A stretch of 64,000 nt of DNA from CAWDLX01 sp963753485 (GCA_963753485.1 CAVWCL010000012.1:1-64000); one strand, 5' to 3'. Counted from the stretch's first letter, positions 1 to 8,436 are shown. The notes: generated from the sequence alone by a model not told the origin. A program made the numbers and translations.

Positions 1-17
1 TGGCGAAGGCTTCATAA

Positions 18-47
18 GAGCCATTACGCGTCCCCGCAGATTATGTC
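18..47 (+). repeat. Left terminal inverted repeat of outer RIT
   Basis: The first 12 bases (GAGCCATTACGC, 18-29) are the exact reverse complement of 6999-7010. Over the next 16 positions the two ends agree at 11, including the shared ATTATG block at 40-45. Confidence 0.8.
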
Positions 48-174
48 TTGCCTGCTGTGCCGGGGGCCGGTATCGCGGTAGCTGGCGGGCTCATGGGTAC
101 GGACTTGGACGGCATAATCCGCGGCGCTGAGTCGATGCTTTCGGAACCGGGATGGACCCGGGGAGGAGGCGACG

Positions 175-1383
175 ATGAGCGAGGGACGCCGGGTTCGGGT
201 AACGGGCCCGCTGGCTGGTTATGTGGACGGGTTCCGGGACGAGCTGTCCGCTCACGGTTACACCGTGCAGGTTCGGGACCGGAACGTGCGGATGCTGGCG
301 CATGTGAGCCGCTGGATGATCGAGCAGGGGCTTTCGGTTGCTGAGCTGACGCCGGAGCGGCTCGGGGAGTTTCTCGGCGCCCGCCGGCGCGAGGGTTATC
401 ACCACGCCTTGTCGATGCGGGCGGTGATGCCGCTGGTGGAGTTCCTGCGTGCCGCGGGCGCGGCGCCACGCCCAAGAGTGGCCGAGCCCATCGGCGGGCT
501 CGACGTGGTGGTGGAGGAGTACCGGCGCTATCTGCTTGGCGAGCGGGCGCTGACGGTCGCGGTGGTGGGCAAGTACACGCGGCTGGCCCGAGAGTTTCTG
601 GCGACGATCGCGTCTGGCGGCGTGCCGCTGAGCGAGTTGTCGGCCGCGGCGGTGGCTGGCCACGTCGTTCGCGAGTGCCGTGCTCGCCCGGCCGGTTCGG
701 CCAAGCACCTGGTCACTGGGCTGCGGTCGGTGCTGAAGTTCCTGTTCCTGGCTGGCCACGTTTGTCAGCAGCTGGCCTTGGCGGTGCCAGGCGTGGCGCA
801 CTGGGGTGCGGGCAGCCTTCCCCGGGCGCTGCGCCCGGAGGCGGTGGCCGCCCTTTTGGCCAGTTGCGATAGCGACACGCTCGCCGGGCGCCGTGACCGG
901 GCCATCGTCGTGCTGTTGGCCCGGCTGGGCCTGCGAGCCGGCGAGGTGGCGGCGCTGGAGTTGGAGGACCTGGACTGGCGGGCCGGAGAGCTCGTGGTGC
1001 GCACCCGCAAAGCAGCTCGCCGCGAACGTCTTCCGCTGCCCGTGGACGTCGGGGAGGTGCTGGCCGCCTACCTGCACGGCGGCCGGCCCCGGGTTGCCTG
1101 CCGGAAAGTGTTCGTGCGGCTCAACGCCCCGATCACGGGCCTGACCGTCCCAGCGGTTACCGGCGTCGTCTACCGCGCCTGTCGGCGGGCCGGGCAGCCC
1201 CGCGCTGGCGCTCACCGGCTGCGCCACAGCGCGGCGAGCGCCATGCTCGCTGGCGGCGCCAGCCTGACCGAGATCGGGCAAGTGCTGCGCCATGCCAGCC
1301 CCGAGACCACCGCGATCTACGCGAAGGTCGACCGGACGGCGCTGCGTAGCCTGGCCCGGCCCTGGCCGGGAGGCGCGGCATGA
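175..1383 (+). CDS. Outer RIT recombinase A (tyrosine recombinase)
   Basis: A 402-aa site-specific tyrosine recombinase, first gene of the outer trio. Catalytic signature residues are visible: Arg in the GLRAGEV segment, HRLRH (box II H-x-x-R), the second His in VLRHAS, and the nucleophile Tyr in TAIYAKVD near the C-terminus. The N-terminal half is the usual helical SAM-like core-binding region. The ATG at 175 is preceded by AGGAGG at 163-168, fixing the start. The stop overlaps the next start (ATGA), implying translational coupling of the trio. In RITs all three recombinases are thought to act together; which cuts which end is not known. Confidence 0.9.
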   Translation: MSEGRRVRVTGPLAGYVDGFRDELSAHGYTVQVRDRNVRMLAHVSRWMIEQGLSVAELTPERLGEFLGARRREGYHHALSMRAVMPLVEFLRAAGAAPRPRVAEPIGGLDVVVEEYRRYLLGERALTVAVVGKYTRLAREFLATIASGGVPLSELSAAAVAGHVVRECRARPAGSAKHLVTGLRSVLKFLFLAGHVCQQLALAVPGVAHWGAGSLPRALRPEAVAALLASCDSDTLAGRRDRAIVVLLARLGLRAGEVAALELEDLDWRAGELVVRTRKAARRERLPLPVDVGEVLAAYLHGGRPRVACRKVFVRLNAPITGLTVPAVTGVVYRACRRAGQPRAGAHRLRHSAASAMLAGGASLTEIGQVLRHASPETTAIYAKVDRTALRSLARPWPGGAA

Positions 1384-2303
1384 CCGGAATCCGCCCGGCG
1401 ATCGCCGACTACCTGACCGTGCGCCGGGCGCTGGGCTACAAACTTGAGGACCACGGCTGGCTGCTGGCCGACTTCGCTTCTTTCCTGGAGGCCCACGGCA
1501 CCAGCACGATCACCGTCGAACTGGCTCTGGCCTGGGCCACCCAGCCCCAAGATGTGCTTGTGTCCTGGTGGGCAGCGCGCCTGCGGGTGGTGCGCGGTTT
1601 CGCCCGCCATGTCAAGGCGTTCGACCCGGCCACGGAGGTCCCGCCGCCGGGACTGCTACCCGACCACAACCGCAGGGCCGTGCCCTACCTGTATTCCGAG
1701 GCCGAGGTGTGCGCGCTGATGGCCGCCACGGCGTCGCTGCGACCCGCGCTGCACGCGAGCACCTACCGGACGCTCATCGGCCTGCTCGCGGTGAGCGGCA
1801 TGCGGATGGGCGAGGCGATCCGGTTGGACCGAGCGGACCTGGACACCACCGACGCGATCGTGACGATCCGCGACTCCAAGTTCGCCAAGAGCAGGCAGGT
1901 ACCCCTTCACCCGAGCACCCTGGCCGCGTTGGCCGACTACGCGCGGCTACGTGATCAGCATCATCCCCACCCGAGATCGCTCAGCCTGCTGATCTCAACC
2001 GCCGGGACCCGGCTGATCAGCCAAAACGTCGAGTTCGTGTTCGCGCGTCTGGTCCGTGTGGCCGGTCTACAGGCCCACCCCAGTGGATCCCGTCCGAGGC
2101 TGCACGACTTCCGCCACACGCTGGCCGTGAGCAGTCTGCTCGGCTGGTACCGGGATGGTGTCGACGTGCAGGCGCAGCTTCCGCTGCTGTCCACCCTGCT
2201 CGGCCACACGAAGCCGGCCAACACCTACTGGTACCTGTCGGCCGTTCCCGAACTGCTCGCCCTGGCCGCCGACCGGCGCAACGGCCCGGAGGCCCGCTCA
2301 TGA
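1380..2303 (+). CDS. Outer RIT recombinase B (tyrosine recombinase)
   Basis: A 307-aa tyrosine recombinase, second gene of the outer trio. Box I Arg lies in SGMRMGEAIRL, box II is HDFRH, then LLGHT, and the tyrosine lies in NTYWYLS. The region before the GH motif is longer than in A and C, as in the inner element's B protein, so the A/B/C order is conserved between the two elements. It overlaps A by 4 bp at the start and C by 4 bp at the end. Catalytic residues look intact, so the enzyme could still act even though the third partner is split. Confidence 0.9.
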   Translation: MTGIRPAIADYLTVRRALGYKLEDHGWLLADFASFLEAHGTSTITVELALAWATQPQDVLVSWWAARLRVVRGFARHVKAFDPATEVPPPGLLPDHNRRAVPYLYSEAEVCALMAATASLRPALHASTYRTLIGLLAVSGMRMGEAIRLDRADLDTTDAIVTIRDSKFAKSRQVPLHPSTLAALADYARLRDQHHPHPRSLSLLISTAGTRLISQNVEFVFARLVRVAGLQAHPSGSRPRLHDFRHTLAVSSLLGWYRDGVDVQAQLPLLSTLLGHTKPANTYWYLSAVPELLALAADRRNGPEARS

Positions 2304-3072
2304 GCCGCCTCGCCCCAACCCTGGAAGCGTTCTTCATCGAGCGGCTGGCCAACCAGCGCCATGCCAGCGTCAACACCATCGCCGCCTACCGCGACGCCTG
2401 GCGACTGCTGCTGCGCTACGCACAGCAGCGCACCGGCAAGCAGCCGCGCCAACTGGACCTCGCCGACCTGAACGCCGCGTTCATCGCAGACTTCCTGACC
2501 CATCTGGAGCAGGAACGCGCCAACAGCGTTCGCACCCGCAACGCCCGGCTCGCCGCCATCCGCTCGTTCTTCCGCTACGCCGCCCTATGCCATCCCGAAC
2601 ACAGCGAGCTCATCGCCCGCGTGCTGGCTATTCCCACCAAACGCGCCGACCGCGCCGAGCTGTCCTATCTTGACCAGCCCGAAGTGGACGCGCTGCTCAC
2701 CGCACCCGACCGGCACACCTGGATCGGCCGGCGTGACCACGCCCTCATCGATGTCGCCGTCGACACCGGACTGCGAGTCTCGGAGCTGACCGGCCTGCGC
2801 AACTGCGATGTCGAACTGGGCACGGGCGCTCATCTCACCTGCACCGGCAAGGGCAGGAAGCGGCGCAGCACCCCACTGCGCAAACAGACCGCGTCCGTGC
2901 TCGCCGTGTGGATGAAAGAGCGCGGCGGCGCACCCGACGACCCGCTGTTCCCCACCCGCCGCGGCACCCGGATCAGCTGCGGGGCCGTGCAACGCCTCGT
3001 CGCCAAACACTCCGCCACCGCAGCACAACGCTGCCCGTCCCTGACCTCCAAGCACGCCACACCTCACGTCCT

Positions 3073-3165
3073 GCGGCATTACGTGGACGGCCGGGTTATG
3101 TGGCCGGTAGAGATGACTGCGCTGGCGGGGACGCCGCGCTGGCCTGTTCCGGCCACATAACCCGG
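3073..3165 (+). repeat. Left copy of the 93-bp perfect inverted repeat of the inner RIT
   Basis: Reverse-complement comparison with 6592-6684 shows no mismatch over 93 bases; the match breaks on both sides (3072 and 3166). Within it a 17-bp block at 3091-3107 faces its own reverse complement at 3149-3165, separated by 41 bp. Both contain TTATGTGG/CCACATAA, the same core seen at the element ends, and are probably arm-type recombinase-binding sites. Confidence 0.95.
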
Positions 3166-3311
3166 AGTGCGGATCGACCCGTCCTTGGCCCTCGCCTGGA
3201 TCCAGTAGGGGCCTGTAGCGGGTTTCCCGCGCGAGAGATCGACGGTGATGTCTTAGATCGCGGCGGCGAAGAATCGCCTTCTGTTCACCATGACCAGAAG
3301 GGCCGATTCCT

Positions 3312-4583
3312 ATGGCAGCAGCAAATGTCCGCGAGGCCTCGGCGCGGGTGATCGTCGCGTTGATGGCGGCGGGCAGGTCGAGGACGACGATCAAACGCCA
3401 CCAAGCGGAGTACAACGCGTTCGCCAAGTTCCTCGAGGGCGGCGGTCAGGCACTGCCGACCGAGGCGGCGTGCCTCGACTTCGTCGCAGAGCGATCAGGG
3501 TGCAGGCTCGCGGACCTACGCGAGCCGACGAGTTCCAGGCCTGCTCAACTCGCACGCCGGCCCCTGATCCTGCTGATGGAATGCCTGGATGAGGGCACCC
3601 CCCAGGTGGGCCAGGCCACAACGCCGCTGGTCGATCGCTGCCCAGCGCCTTTCCGCACGGCCAGGGACGGGTACCTCGCGGCGTGCCGGGTGCAGGGCAA
3701 CGCTGAGGCTAGCGTCGTTACGAAGCAACGCGCCGCGGACCAGTTCCTTGCATACCTCGACGAGGTCGGCCGGACAACTCTCGATCAGGCGGAGGCCCGT
3801 GACCTGGCTGGGTTCTGGGCCCGGCGCCAGCGCCGGGGTTACGCCCCGAAGACCACCGGCACGATGCGCTCGGCGTTGGCCGACTTCCTGCGTCATCTGC
3901 ACCAGGCCGGGCAGATTCGCGAAGACCTGGCCCAGCGCCTGCCACCCCAGCGCTACCCACGGCGGGGCGCGTCGGCCCCGTACCTGTGGACGGCTGAGGA
4001 TGTTCGTCTGGTCTTGGACCAGATCGACAGGCAATCCGCGATCGGCAAACGTGACTACGCGATGGTTCTGCTGACCGCCAGGCTCGGGTTGAGGGTCGGC
4101 GATCTGCGCCGCTTGGAGCTCGGATGGTTCGACTGGCGGGCCAAGACCCTGGCGTTGACGCAGCACAAGACCGGCGTGGCGTTGACGTTGCCGTTACCGG
4201 GCGACGTCGGGTGGTCTGTGATCGACTACGTTCGCCACGGCCGGCCCGAGGCGGACTGTCCGCAGGTGTTCGTGAAACATCGTTATCCGTTTACAGCTTT
4301 CGGTTCGTCCACATCGGCGGGCTGCCGGCTGCGCTACTACGCGCGGCGGGCCGGGGTTGTGTTCCCGGCCGGGCGCTCGCACGGCCTGCACTCGCTGCGC
4401 GGCGCATTGGCGGTCGCGATGCTCCAGACCGACACACCACCGCCGGTTGTCACGGCGGTCCTGGGTCACGCGGCTGGTAAGACAACCGCCGCGCACTACC
4501 TCAGGCTCGACACCGAGCACCTGCGCCGTTGCTGCCTGGACGTCGAGGATGTTCTCACCGCAGCGCAAGGGGCGCGGTCGTGA
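3312..4583 (+). CDS. Inner RIT recombinase A (tyrosine recombinase)
   Basis: A 423-aa tyrosine recombinase. Box I Arg is in LGLRVGDLRRL, box II is HSLR followed by Gly rather than the common second His, then LGHA and the nucleophile Tyr in TAHYLRLD. Its order and length match recombinase A of the outer element, but the sequence is clearly divergent, so the two RITs are not recent copies of each other. The ATG at 3312 follows a GAAGG run about 10 nt upstream. A 146-bp non-coding stretch (3166-3311) separates it from the left repeat and probably holds the trio promoter. Its stop overlaps the next start by GTGA. Confidence 0.9.
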   Translation: MAAANVREASARVIVALMAAGRSRTTIKRHQAEYNAFAKFLEGGGQALPTEAACLDFVAERSGCRLADLREPTSSRPAQLARRPLILLMECLDEGTPQVGQATTPLVDRCPAPFRTARDGYLAACRVQGNAEASVVTKQRAADQFLAYLDEVGRTTLDQAEARDLAGFWARRQRRGYAPKTTGTMRSALADFLRHLHQAGQIREDLAQRLPPQRYPRRGASAPYLWTAEDVRLVLDQIDRQSAIGKRDYAMVLLTARLGLRVGDLRRLELGWFDWRAKTLALTQHKTGVALTLPLPGDVGWSVIDYVRHGRPEADCPQVFVKHRYPFTAFGSSTSAGCRLRYYARRAGVVFPAGRSHGLHSLRGALAVAMLQTDTPPPVVTAVLGHAAGKTTAAHYLRLDTEHLRRCCLDVEDVLTAAQGARS

Positions 4584-5548
4584 ACGCGCTGACGCTGCCT
4601 GACCTGATCGACACGCTGGTCGCGGTACGCCGCGCTGGCGGGTTCCGGTACAACAGCCAGCAACGGGTGTTGCGCCAGTTCGCCGAGCACGCCCGCCGGG
4701 AAGGCTACGCGGACGGCTCGATCGTCAAAGAAGCGGTCGAGGATTTCCTCTACGGTCGTCATCTCAAGGCGTCCACCATTCGCCGCGAGGAGATCGTCCT
4801 GCGTGAGCTGGCCGAACACGTCCGGCAGTTCGGCTGGCAAGCGTGGGCGCCGGCGACGCTGACCGGGGTGAAGACCCCGCACCGGCCGCCGCCGTACGTG
4901 TTCAGCGACGACGAGATCCGCCGCCTCTTCCACGTCATCGACACCCAGCAGCTGTCCGAGATGTCGAACAGGGCGCTGGTCGATCCGGTGCTGTTTCGGG
5001 TGTTCTACGCCACCGGGCTGCGCCTATCGGAAGGGCTCAATCTAGAACTACGTGACTTCGACCCGGCCCGTGCGACCATCGAGGTACGCGACGGTAAGAA
5101 CCACGAGAACCGCCTCGTGCCCGTCACCGGCCGTCTGGCCGCCACCCTGCAGAGCTATATCGCGGCCGCCCACCCGCGCCCCGTGCCGGCCCACAAGCTG
5201 TTCTATACCGGCGACCCGGCCAAGCCGGCCGACAAGTCCACGATTTACAACAGGTTCCGTCGTTACCTCATCGACGCGGACATCCCTCATTTCCCGGGAG
5301 GCCCGCACATCCATTCGCTGCGCCACGGCTTCGCCGTCCAGAACCTGCGTCGGTGGGCGGCCGACGGCGCGGACCTCAGAGTGATGCTGCCATATCTGTC
5401 CGCGTATATGGGTCACGCCGACCTGCGCGGAACCCAGTACTACCTCCAGCTGACCGCGGACGCGCATCCCGAGGTCGCCGCCATGGCCCAAGCCAGGTTC
5501 GGCTACGTCATCCCGGAACCGGTCGCGTCACAAGCAGGCCAGCGGTGA
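4580..5548 (+). CDS. Inner RIT recombinase B (tyrosine recombinase)
   Basis: A 322-aa tyrosine recombinase. I chose the GTG at 4580, which overlaps the stop of A by 4 bp, rather than upstream in-frame codons inside A. Visible residues: Arg in GLRLSEGLNL, HSLRH, YMGHAD and tyrosine in GTQYYLQLT. The segment before GH (RRWAADGADLRVMLPYLS) is longer than in A and C, mirroring recombinase B of the outer element. It is translationally coupled to C through a second GTGA overlap. Confidence 0.9.
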   Translation: MNALTLPDLIDTLVAVRRAGGFRYNSQQRVLRQFAEHARREGYADGSIVKEAVEDFLYGRHLKASTIRREEIVLRELAEHVRQFGWQAWAPATLTGVKTPHRPPPYVFSDDEIRRLFHVIDTQQLSEMSNRALVDPVLFRVFYATGLRLSEGLNLELRDFDPARATIEVRDGKNHENRLVPVTGRLAATLQSYIAAAHPRPVPAHKLFYTGDPAKPADKSTIYNRFRRYLIDADIPHFPGGPHIHSLRHGFAVQNLRRWAADGADLRVMLPYLSAYMGHADLRGTQYYLQLTADAHPEVAAMAQARFGYVIPEPVASQAGQR

Positions 5549-6588
5549 GCCGCGTCAACCCGGTCGGCGGGGATCCGGCCGGCAGGTGGCTGTCGAGGTT
5601 CCTCACCAACTACCTGGCCGGTGAACGGGACCTGTCCGCCCAGACCATCGCCTCCTACCGGGACGCGATCAGACTGCTGCTGACTTGGTTTCGCGATATA
5701 AGGGGAACCCGGCCCGAGAAGCTGCGCCTCGCCGACTTGGACCGGGCGCGGGTGCTCTCCTTCCTGGACTGGCTCGAGGCCGCACGCGGCAACTCGGCGG
5801 CGACCCGCAACCAGCGCCTGGCCGTCATCAAGTCGTTCGTCCGGTACGCCGCGGTTGAGCGGCCAGAGTTCCTCGAACAAGCCACCCAGATCCTTGCTGT
5901 CAAACAGAAGAAGACCCCGGCCGCTGACCTGGGCCACCTTACCGGCAGCGAGGTCAAAGCTCTGCTGTCCGAACCAGACGCAGCCACCCGGCGCGGGCTG
6001 CGCGATACGGTCCTGCTTTCCATGCTCTACGACACGGCCGCCCGCGTCCAAGAGATCTGCGACCTGAACGCCTCCGACGTGCGCGCGGCCCGCCCGATGC
6101 TGGTATCGCTGCGCGGTAAGGGTTGCAAGACCCGGCGGGTTCCGCTGATGGACCCCACAGCCCATCTCGTGGAGGACTACCTCAAGCGGCGCGCGCCCCA
6201 CCTTGGCGTCGGCGCTGACGCTGACCCGCTGTTCAGCGGGCCGGAACAGACCCGACTCACCCGGTGGGGCGTAACGAAAATCCTCGCCAGACATGTCCAA
6301 TCCCTGCGCCGCCGCGAACCCGGCTATGCGGCCGGTATGAATGTCACGCCGCACGTGATTAGAAGGACCCGCGCGATGCACCTGCTCGAAGCCGGAGTTA
6401 ACCTGATCTACATACGTGACTTGCTCGGCCACGCCGACGTGTCCACCACCGAGATCTACGCCCGCGCCGACGCGGAGGCGAAACGCAAAGCCATCGAAAG
6501 CGCCTACCAGTCGCTCACCCCCGAGCGTTTGCCTGACTGGACAGCAGACCAAGATCTCCTCGAATGGCTTGACCACGCCGGTCGGTGA
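5545..6588 (+). CDS. Inner RIT recombinase C (tyrosine recombinase)
   Basis: A 347-aa tyrosine recombinase starting at the GTG that overlaps the stop of B. Catalytic residues: Arg in TAARVQEICDL, HVIRR (box II, Arg in place of the usual final His), LLGHAD and tyrosine in TTEIYARAD. It is most like recombinase C of the outer RIT, the very gene this element has disrupted (compare LGHERVETTQIYLHAD). The gene ends 3 bp before the right inverted repeat. Confidence 0.9.
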   Translation: MSRVNPVGGDPAGRWLSRFLTNYLAGERDLSAQTIASYRDAIRLLLTWFRDIRGTRPEKLRLADLDRARVLSFLDWLEAARGNSAATRNQRLAVIKSFVRYAAVERPEFLEQATQILAVKQKKTPAADLGHLTGSEVKALLSEPDAATRRGLRDTVLLSMLYDTAARVQEICDLNASDVRAARPMLVSLRGKGCKTRRVPLMDPTAHLVEDYLKRRAPHLGVGADADPLFSGPEQTRLTRWGVTKILARHVQSLRRREPGYAAGMNVTPHVIRRTRAMHLLEAGVNLIYIRDLLGHADVSTTEIYARADAEAKRKAIESAYQSLTPERLPDWTADQDLLEWLDHAGR

Positions 6589-6591
6589 CAC

Positions 6592-6684
6592 CCGGGTTAT
6601 GTGGCCGGAACAGGCCAGCGCGGCGTCCCCGCCAGCGCAGTCATCTCTACCGGCCACATAACCCGGCCGTCCACGTAATGCCGC
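6592..6684 (-). repeat. Right copy of the 93-bp perfect inverted repeat of the inner RIT
   Basis: Exact reverse complement of 3073-3165. It begins 3 bp after the stop of recombinase C of the inner trio. It ends with TGCCGC (6679-6684), the inverted form of the GCGGCA core, so this end carries one core inside the repeat and another, in direct orientation, at 6705-6710. Confidence 0.95.
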
Positions 6685-6710
6685 TTATGTGGAATTCCAC
6701 ATAAGCGGCA
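6671..6710. other. Compound right attachment region: two cores and a 32-bp perfect palindrome
   Basis: 6671-6692 reads CCACGTAA, TGCCGC, TTATGTGG: two near-inverted 8-bp half-sites around a 6-bp core, the layout of a tyrosine-recombinase crossover site. It is the exact reverse complement of the junction expected in an excised circle (CCACATAA, GCGGCA, TTACGTGG). 6679-6710 is a perfect 32-bp palindrome with AATT at its centre. The second core (6705-6710) is direct relative to 3073-3078. Pairing of the left core with 6705-6710 would excise the element; pairing with 6679-6684 would invert it. That reading is inference. Confidence 0.75.
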
Positions 6711-6980
6711 CACGTGCGCCATGTCCCTGCTCTCTCATGGCGTGGACACCACCGTCATCGCCCTATGGCTCGGCCACGAACGTGTCGAGACAACCCAGAT
6801 TTACCTGCACGCCGACATGTCGATCAAAGAACGAGCGCTGGCCCGCACAAGCCCGCCAGCCACGACGCCGGGGCGATACCGACCGAGCGACTCGCTCCTC
6901 GCGTTCCTCGACGCGCTCTGATTATCCCCACTGCAGACCAACCACTTCACGTTCGATGAAAGGAGAGTCCAAACCTGGAG

Positions 6981-7010
6981 ACCATAATTCGCAGAGAAGC
7001 GTAATGGCTC
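6981..7010 (-). repeat. Right terminal inverted repeat of outer RIT
   Basis: Partner of 18-47. The last 12 bases are GCGTAATGGCTC. An ATTATG block on the reverse strand (6983-6988) aligns with the one at 40-45. The disrupted host gene resumes directly after it. Confidence 0.8.
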
Positions 7011-8106
7011 AACGGACACACCTGGGCCCAGCGTCAATGTGAGCGGGCCGGGATCGGCTACGCCCCGCTGGACAACGGGTTCGCCTCCTGCGACGACCCG
7101 GCCGGGTTGCAGCGCATCTGCGACCGACTCGGCTCCGGTGCGGTCAAGTCGTTCTTCTGGCGCTGGGCCCGTCGGCTGCCTTCACCGTTCACCACCGCGG
7201 ATCTACGCGCCGGCTATACCTACGAGTTGGCGTTTCGCCAGTTCGAGGTCTCCGACACCCGGGTGTTCGAGCGGCCCGCCGCCGGGCGGGCGTTCTTCGA
7301 GGGCGTCATCCGCGACCACCTCGACGTCGGCCGTCCCTCCCAGGTGGCGCTGACCTTCGACCGGCGCATCAACAGCCGAACCCCCCGGCTCGTTCCGCAC
7401 GAAGGTCATCACCAAGGGTGTGGACCCGCAGGTCGTCTGCTACTACAAGGCCAGCCGGCTTAAGCAGTACTTCAAGGAGGGTCGAGCCCTCCGCACCGAG
7501 ACCGTCATCTGCGACACCCGCGACTTCGGCATCGGCCGGCGGGTCAACGCAGCCAACTGGAAAGCCCTCAAGGCGGTTGGCGACAAGGCCAACCAGCGTC
7601 TATGCGACGCACAAGCATCCGATGCCCAACCTGCACCCGACGTGGTCACCCTCAACCAGGTGACCCGGCCATCGTTGACCAACGACGGCCAGCGCACCCC
7701 CGCGCTACGCTTCGGCGACCCCCGGGTGACCGCACTCATGTCCGCCATCGTCGGCTTCTGCCACCTCGTCGCCGGGTTCGACAACCGCACCCTCACCGAC
7801 CTGATGCGCAGCCTGCTCGACACCCCGTACACCAACAGGCAGGCCACCTACGACCTGCGTCGGCTGCGACGAAAGAACATCATCGAGCGCCTCCCACACA
7901 GCAACCGCTACCAGCTCACAGCCCTCGGCCGGCGCGTGGCCGTCATGTTCACCAAGGCCTACGGCCGCGTCCTCGCCCCAGGACTGACCGCCCTCGACCC
8001 CGCCCTACCCGCCGACATAGGCAAACGACATCCCCTCGCCACGGCCTGGCGCACTCTCGAACGCGAACTCGATCGTTTCGTCACCAGCGGGCTGGCCGCC
8101 GCATGA
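7005..8106 (+). pseudogene. Truncated, frameshifted conserved gene disrupted by the outer RIT
   Basis: Reads from the outer RIT edge as WLNGHTWAQRQCERAGIGYAPLDNGF and onward. The frame breaks at a C6 run (7381-7386); removing one C continues cleanly as GSFRTKVITKG to the stop at 8106. I recognise it as a conserved bacterial protein of roughly 450 aa or more, of unknown role, with REALLRTET-like and LRFGDPRV motifs and a winged-helix-like C-terminus (YDLRRLRRKNIIERLPHSNRYQLT). The N-terminus is missing; bases 2-16 left of the RIT read GEGFI in frame and may be the other side of the break, but about a dozen codons expected between would then be lost. Its neighbourhood is full of mobile-element debris. 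Confidence 0.7.
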
Positions 8107-8139
8107 ACCGGAAATCTTGACTCAACCGGAAACTTCGTT

Positions 8140-8436
8140 CCGGCCAAGCGGAGCTAGATGGCGTGCGGTGGGCCGGTCGGCCGGGTCGCGGGCCAGTGTC
8201 CATCCGATCAGATCTGCGAGATACCCGGAAATGCCGACCAGGTTCGGTCTGGCCGACTGCATGCGAAAGATCTACTCTTCTTCGCTCGGGCTGGCAAAAG
8301 GATGCACGCCGCCCGCCCGGTGCGCGAGCACGCAACCCCACGCGAAGATGTCGATTGCGGGTGTCGCCGCGACCGAGCGCAGTTGCTCCGGGGCGGCCCA
8401 GCCGCGGGTGCACTGGACGGTCCCGTCGGGCGCGGA
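8140..8436 (-). pseudogene. Ser/Thr protein kinase fragment (C-lobe)
   Basis: On the minus strand, WAAPEQL, DIFAWGCVLAHRAGG, HPFASPSEEE and then, after an in-frame TAG near 8267, IFRMQSARPNL and LARDPADRPTA are the activation-segment and helix F to I regions of a bacterial Ser/Thr kinase. The N-lobe and catalytic loop are absent here; a catalytic-loop piece lies nearby on the other strand (8562-8639). It joins directly to IS630 sequence at about 8436. Non-functional. Confidence 0.8.

Larger units (their letters stand above)
3079..6710 (+). mobile_element. Inner RIT element (3632 bp) inserted in recombinase C of the outer RIT
   Basis: A complete RIT: three tyrosine recombinases overlapping by GTGA, framed by a perfect 93-bp inverted repeat. 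The junctions carry a direct GCGGCA (3073-3078 and 6705-6710). Deleting one copy plus the element rebuilds the target gene exactly, so the boundaries are well supported. Element ends read TTACGTGG on the left and CCACATAA on the right, near-inverted 8-bp half-sites. Nothing else is carried: no cargo gene, relaxase or transfer gene. All three recombinases look intact, so the element may be active. Confidence 0.92.
2300..6921 (+). pseudogene. Outer RIT recombinase C, split by the inner RIT
   Basis: The third outer recombinase is in two pieces. 2300-3078 encodes the N-terminal domain and catalytic domain up to HVLRH (the H-x-x-R box); 6711-6921 encodes the rest, with AMSLLSHG, the second His in WLGHE and the nucleophile Tyr in TTQIYLHAD. 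The split falls inside the His codon of LRH: CA at 3077-3078 and C at 6711. Joining at the shared GCGGCA restores a 990-nt, 329-codon frame with no other defect. As it stands the 5' part reads into the inner element and stops at 3160, giving a 286-aa protein without the tyrosine. Confidence 0.9.
18..7010 (+). mobile_element. Outer RIT (recombinase-in-trio) element, interrupted by a second RIT
   Basis: Three tandem tyrosine-recombinase genes overlap by 4-bp ATGA junctions and are bounded by imperfect inverted repeats (18-47 and 6981-7010), the architecture of RIT elements. Without the inner insertion (3079-6710) it would be about 3.36 kb, close to the inner element. Each end carries a pair of facing GATTAT-type half-sites (39-45 with 113-119 on the left; 6920-6926 with 6983-6989 on the right), probably recombinase-binding arms. 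Sequence to the right continues a broken conserved gene (7005-8106), so the element appears to have landed inside that gene. Because its third recombinase is split, it is probably not mobile now. Boundaries rest on the repeats seen; no empty site is available here. Confidence 0.8.

Noticed and set aside
175..6588. Integron or integrative conjugative element
   Set aside because: No attC array, gene cassettes, relaxase or type IV secretion genes; three overlapping recombinases with terminal inverted repeats fit RIT better.
3073..6710. GCGGCA as a DDE-type target-site duplication
   Set aside because: The element encodes tyrosine recombinases, which form a shared core by strand exchange. The same 6 bp also sits between half-sites within the right end.
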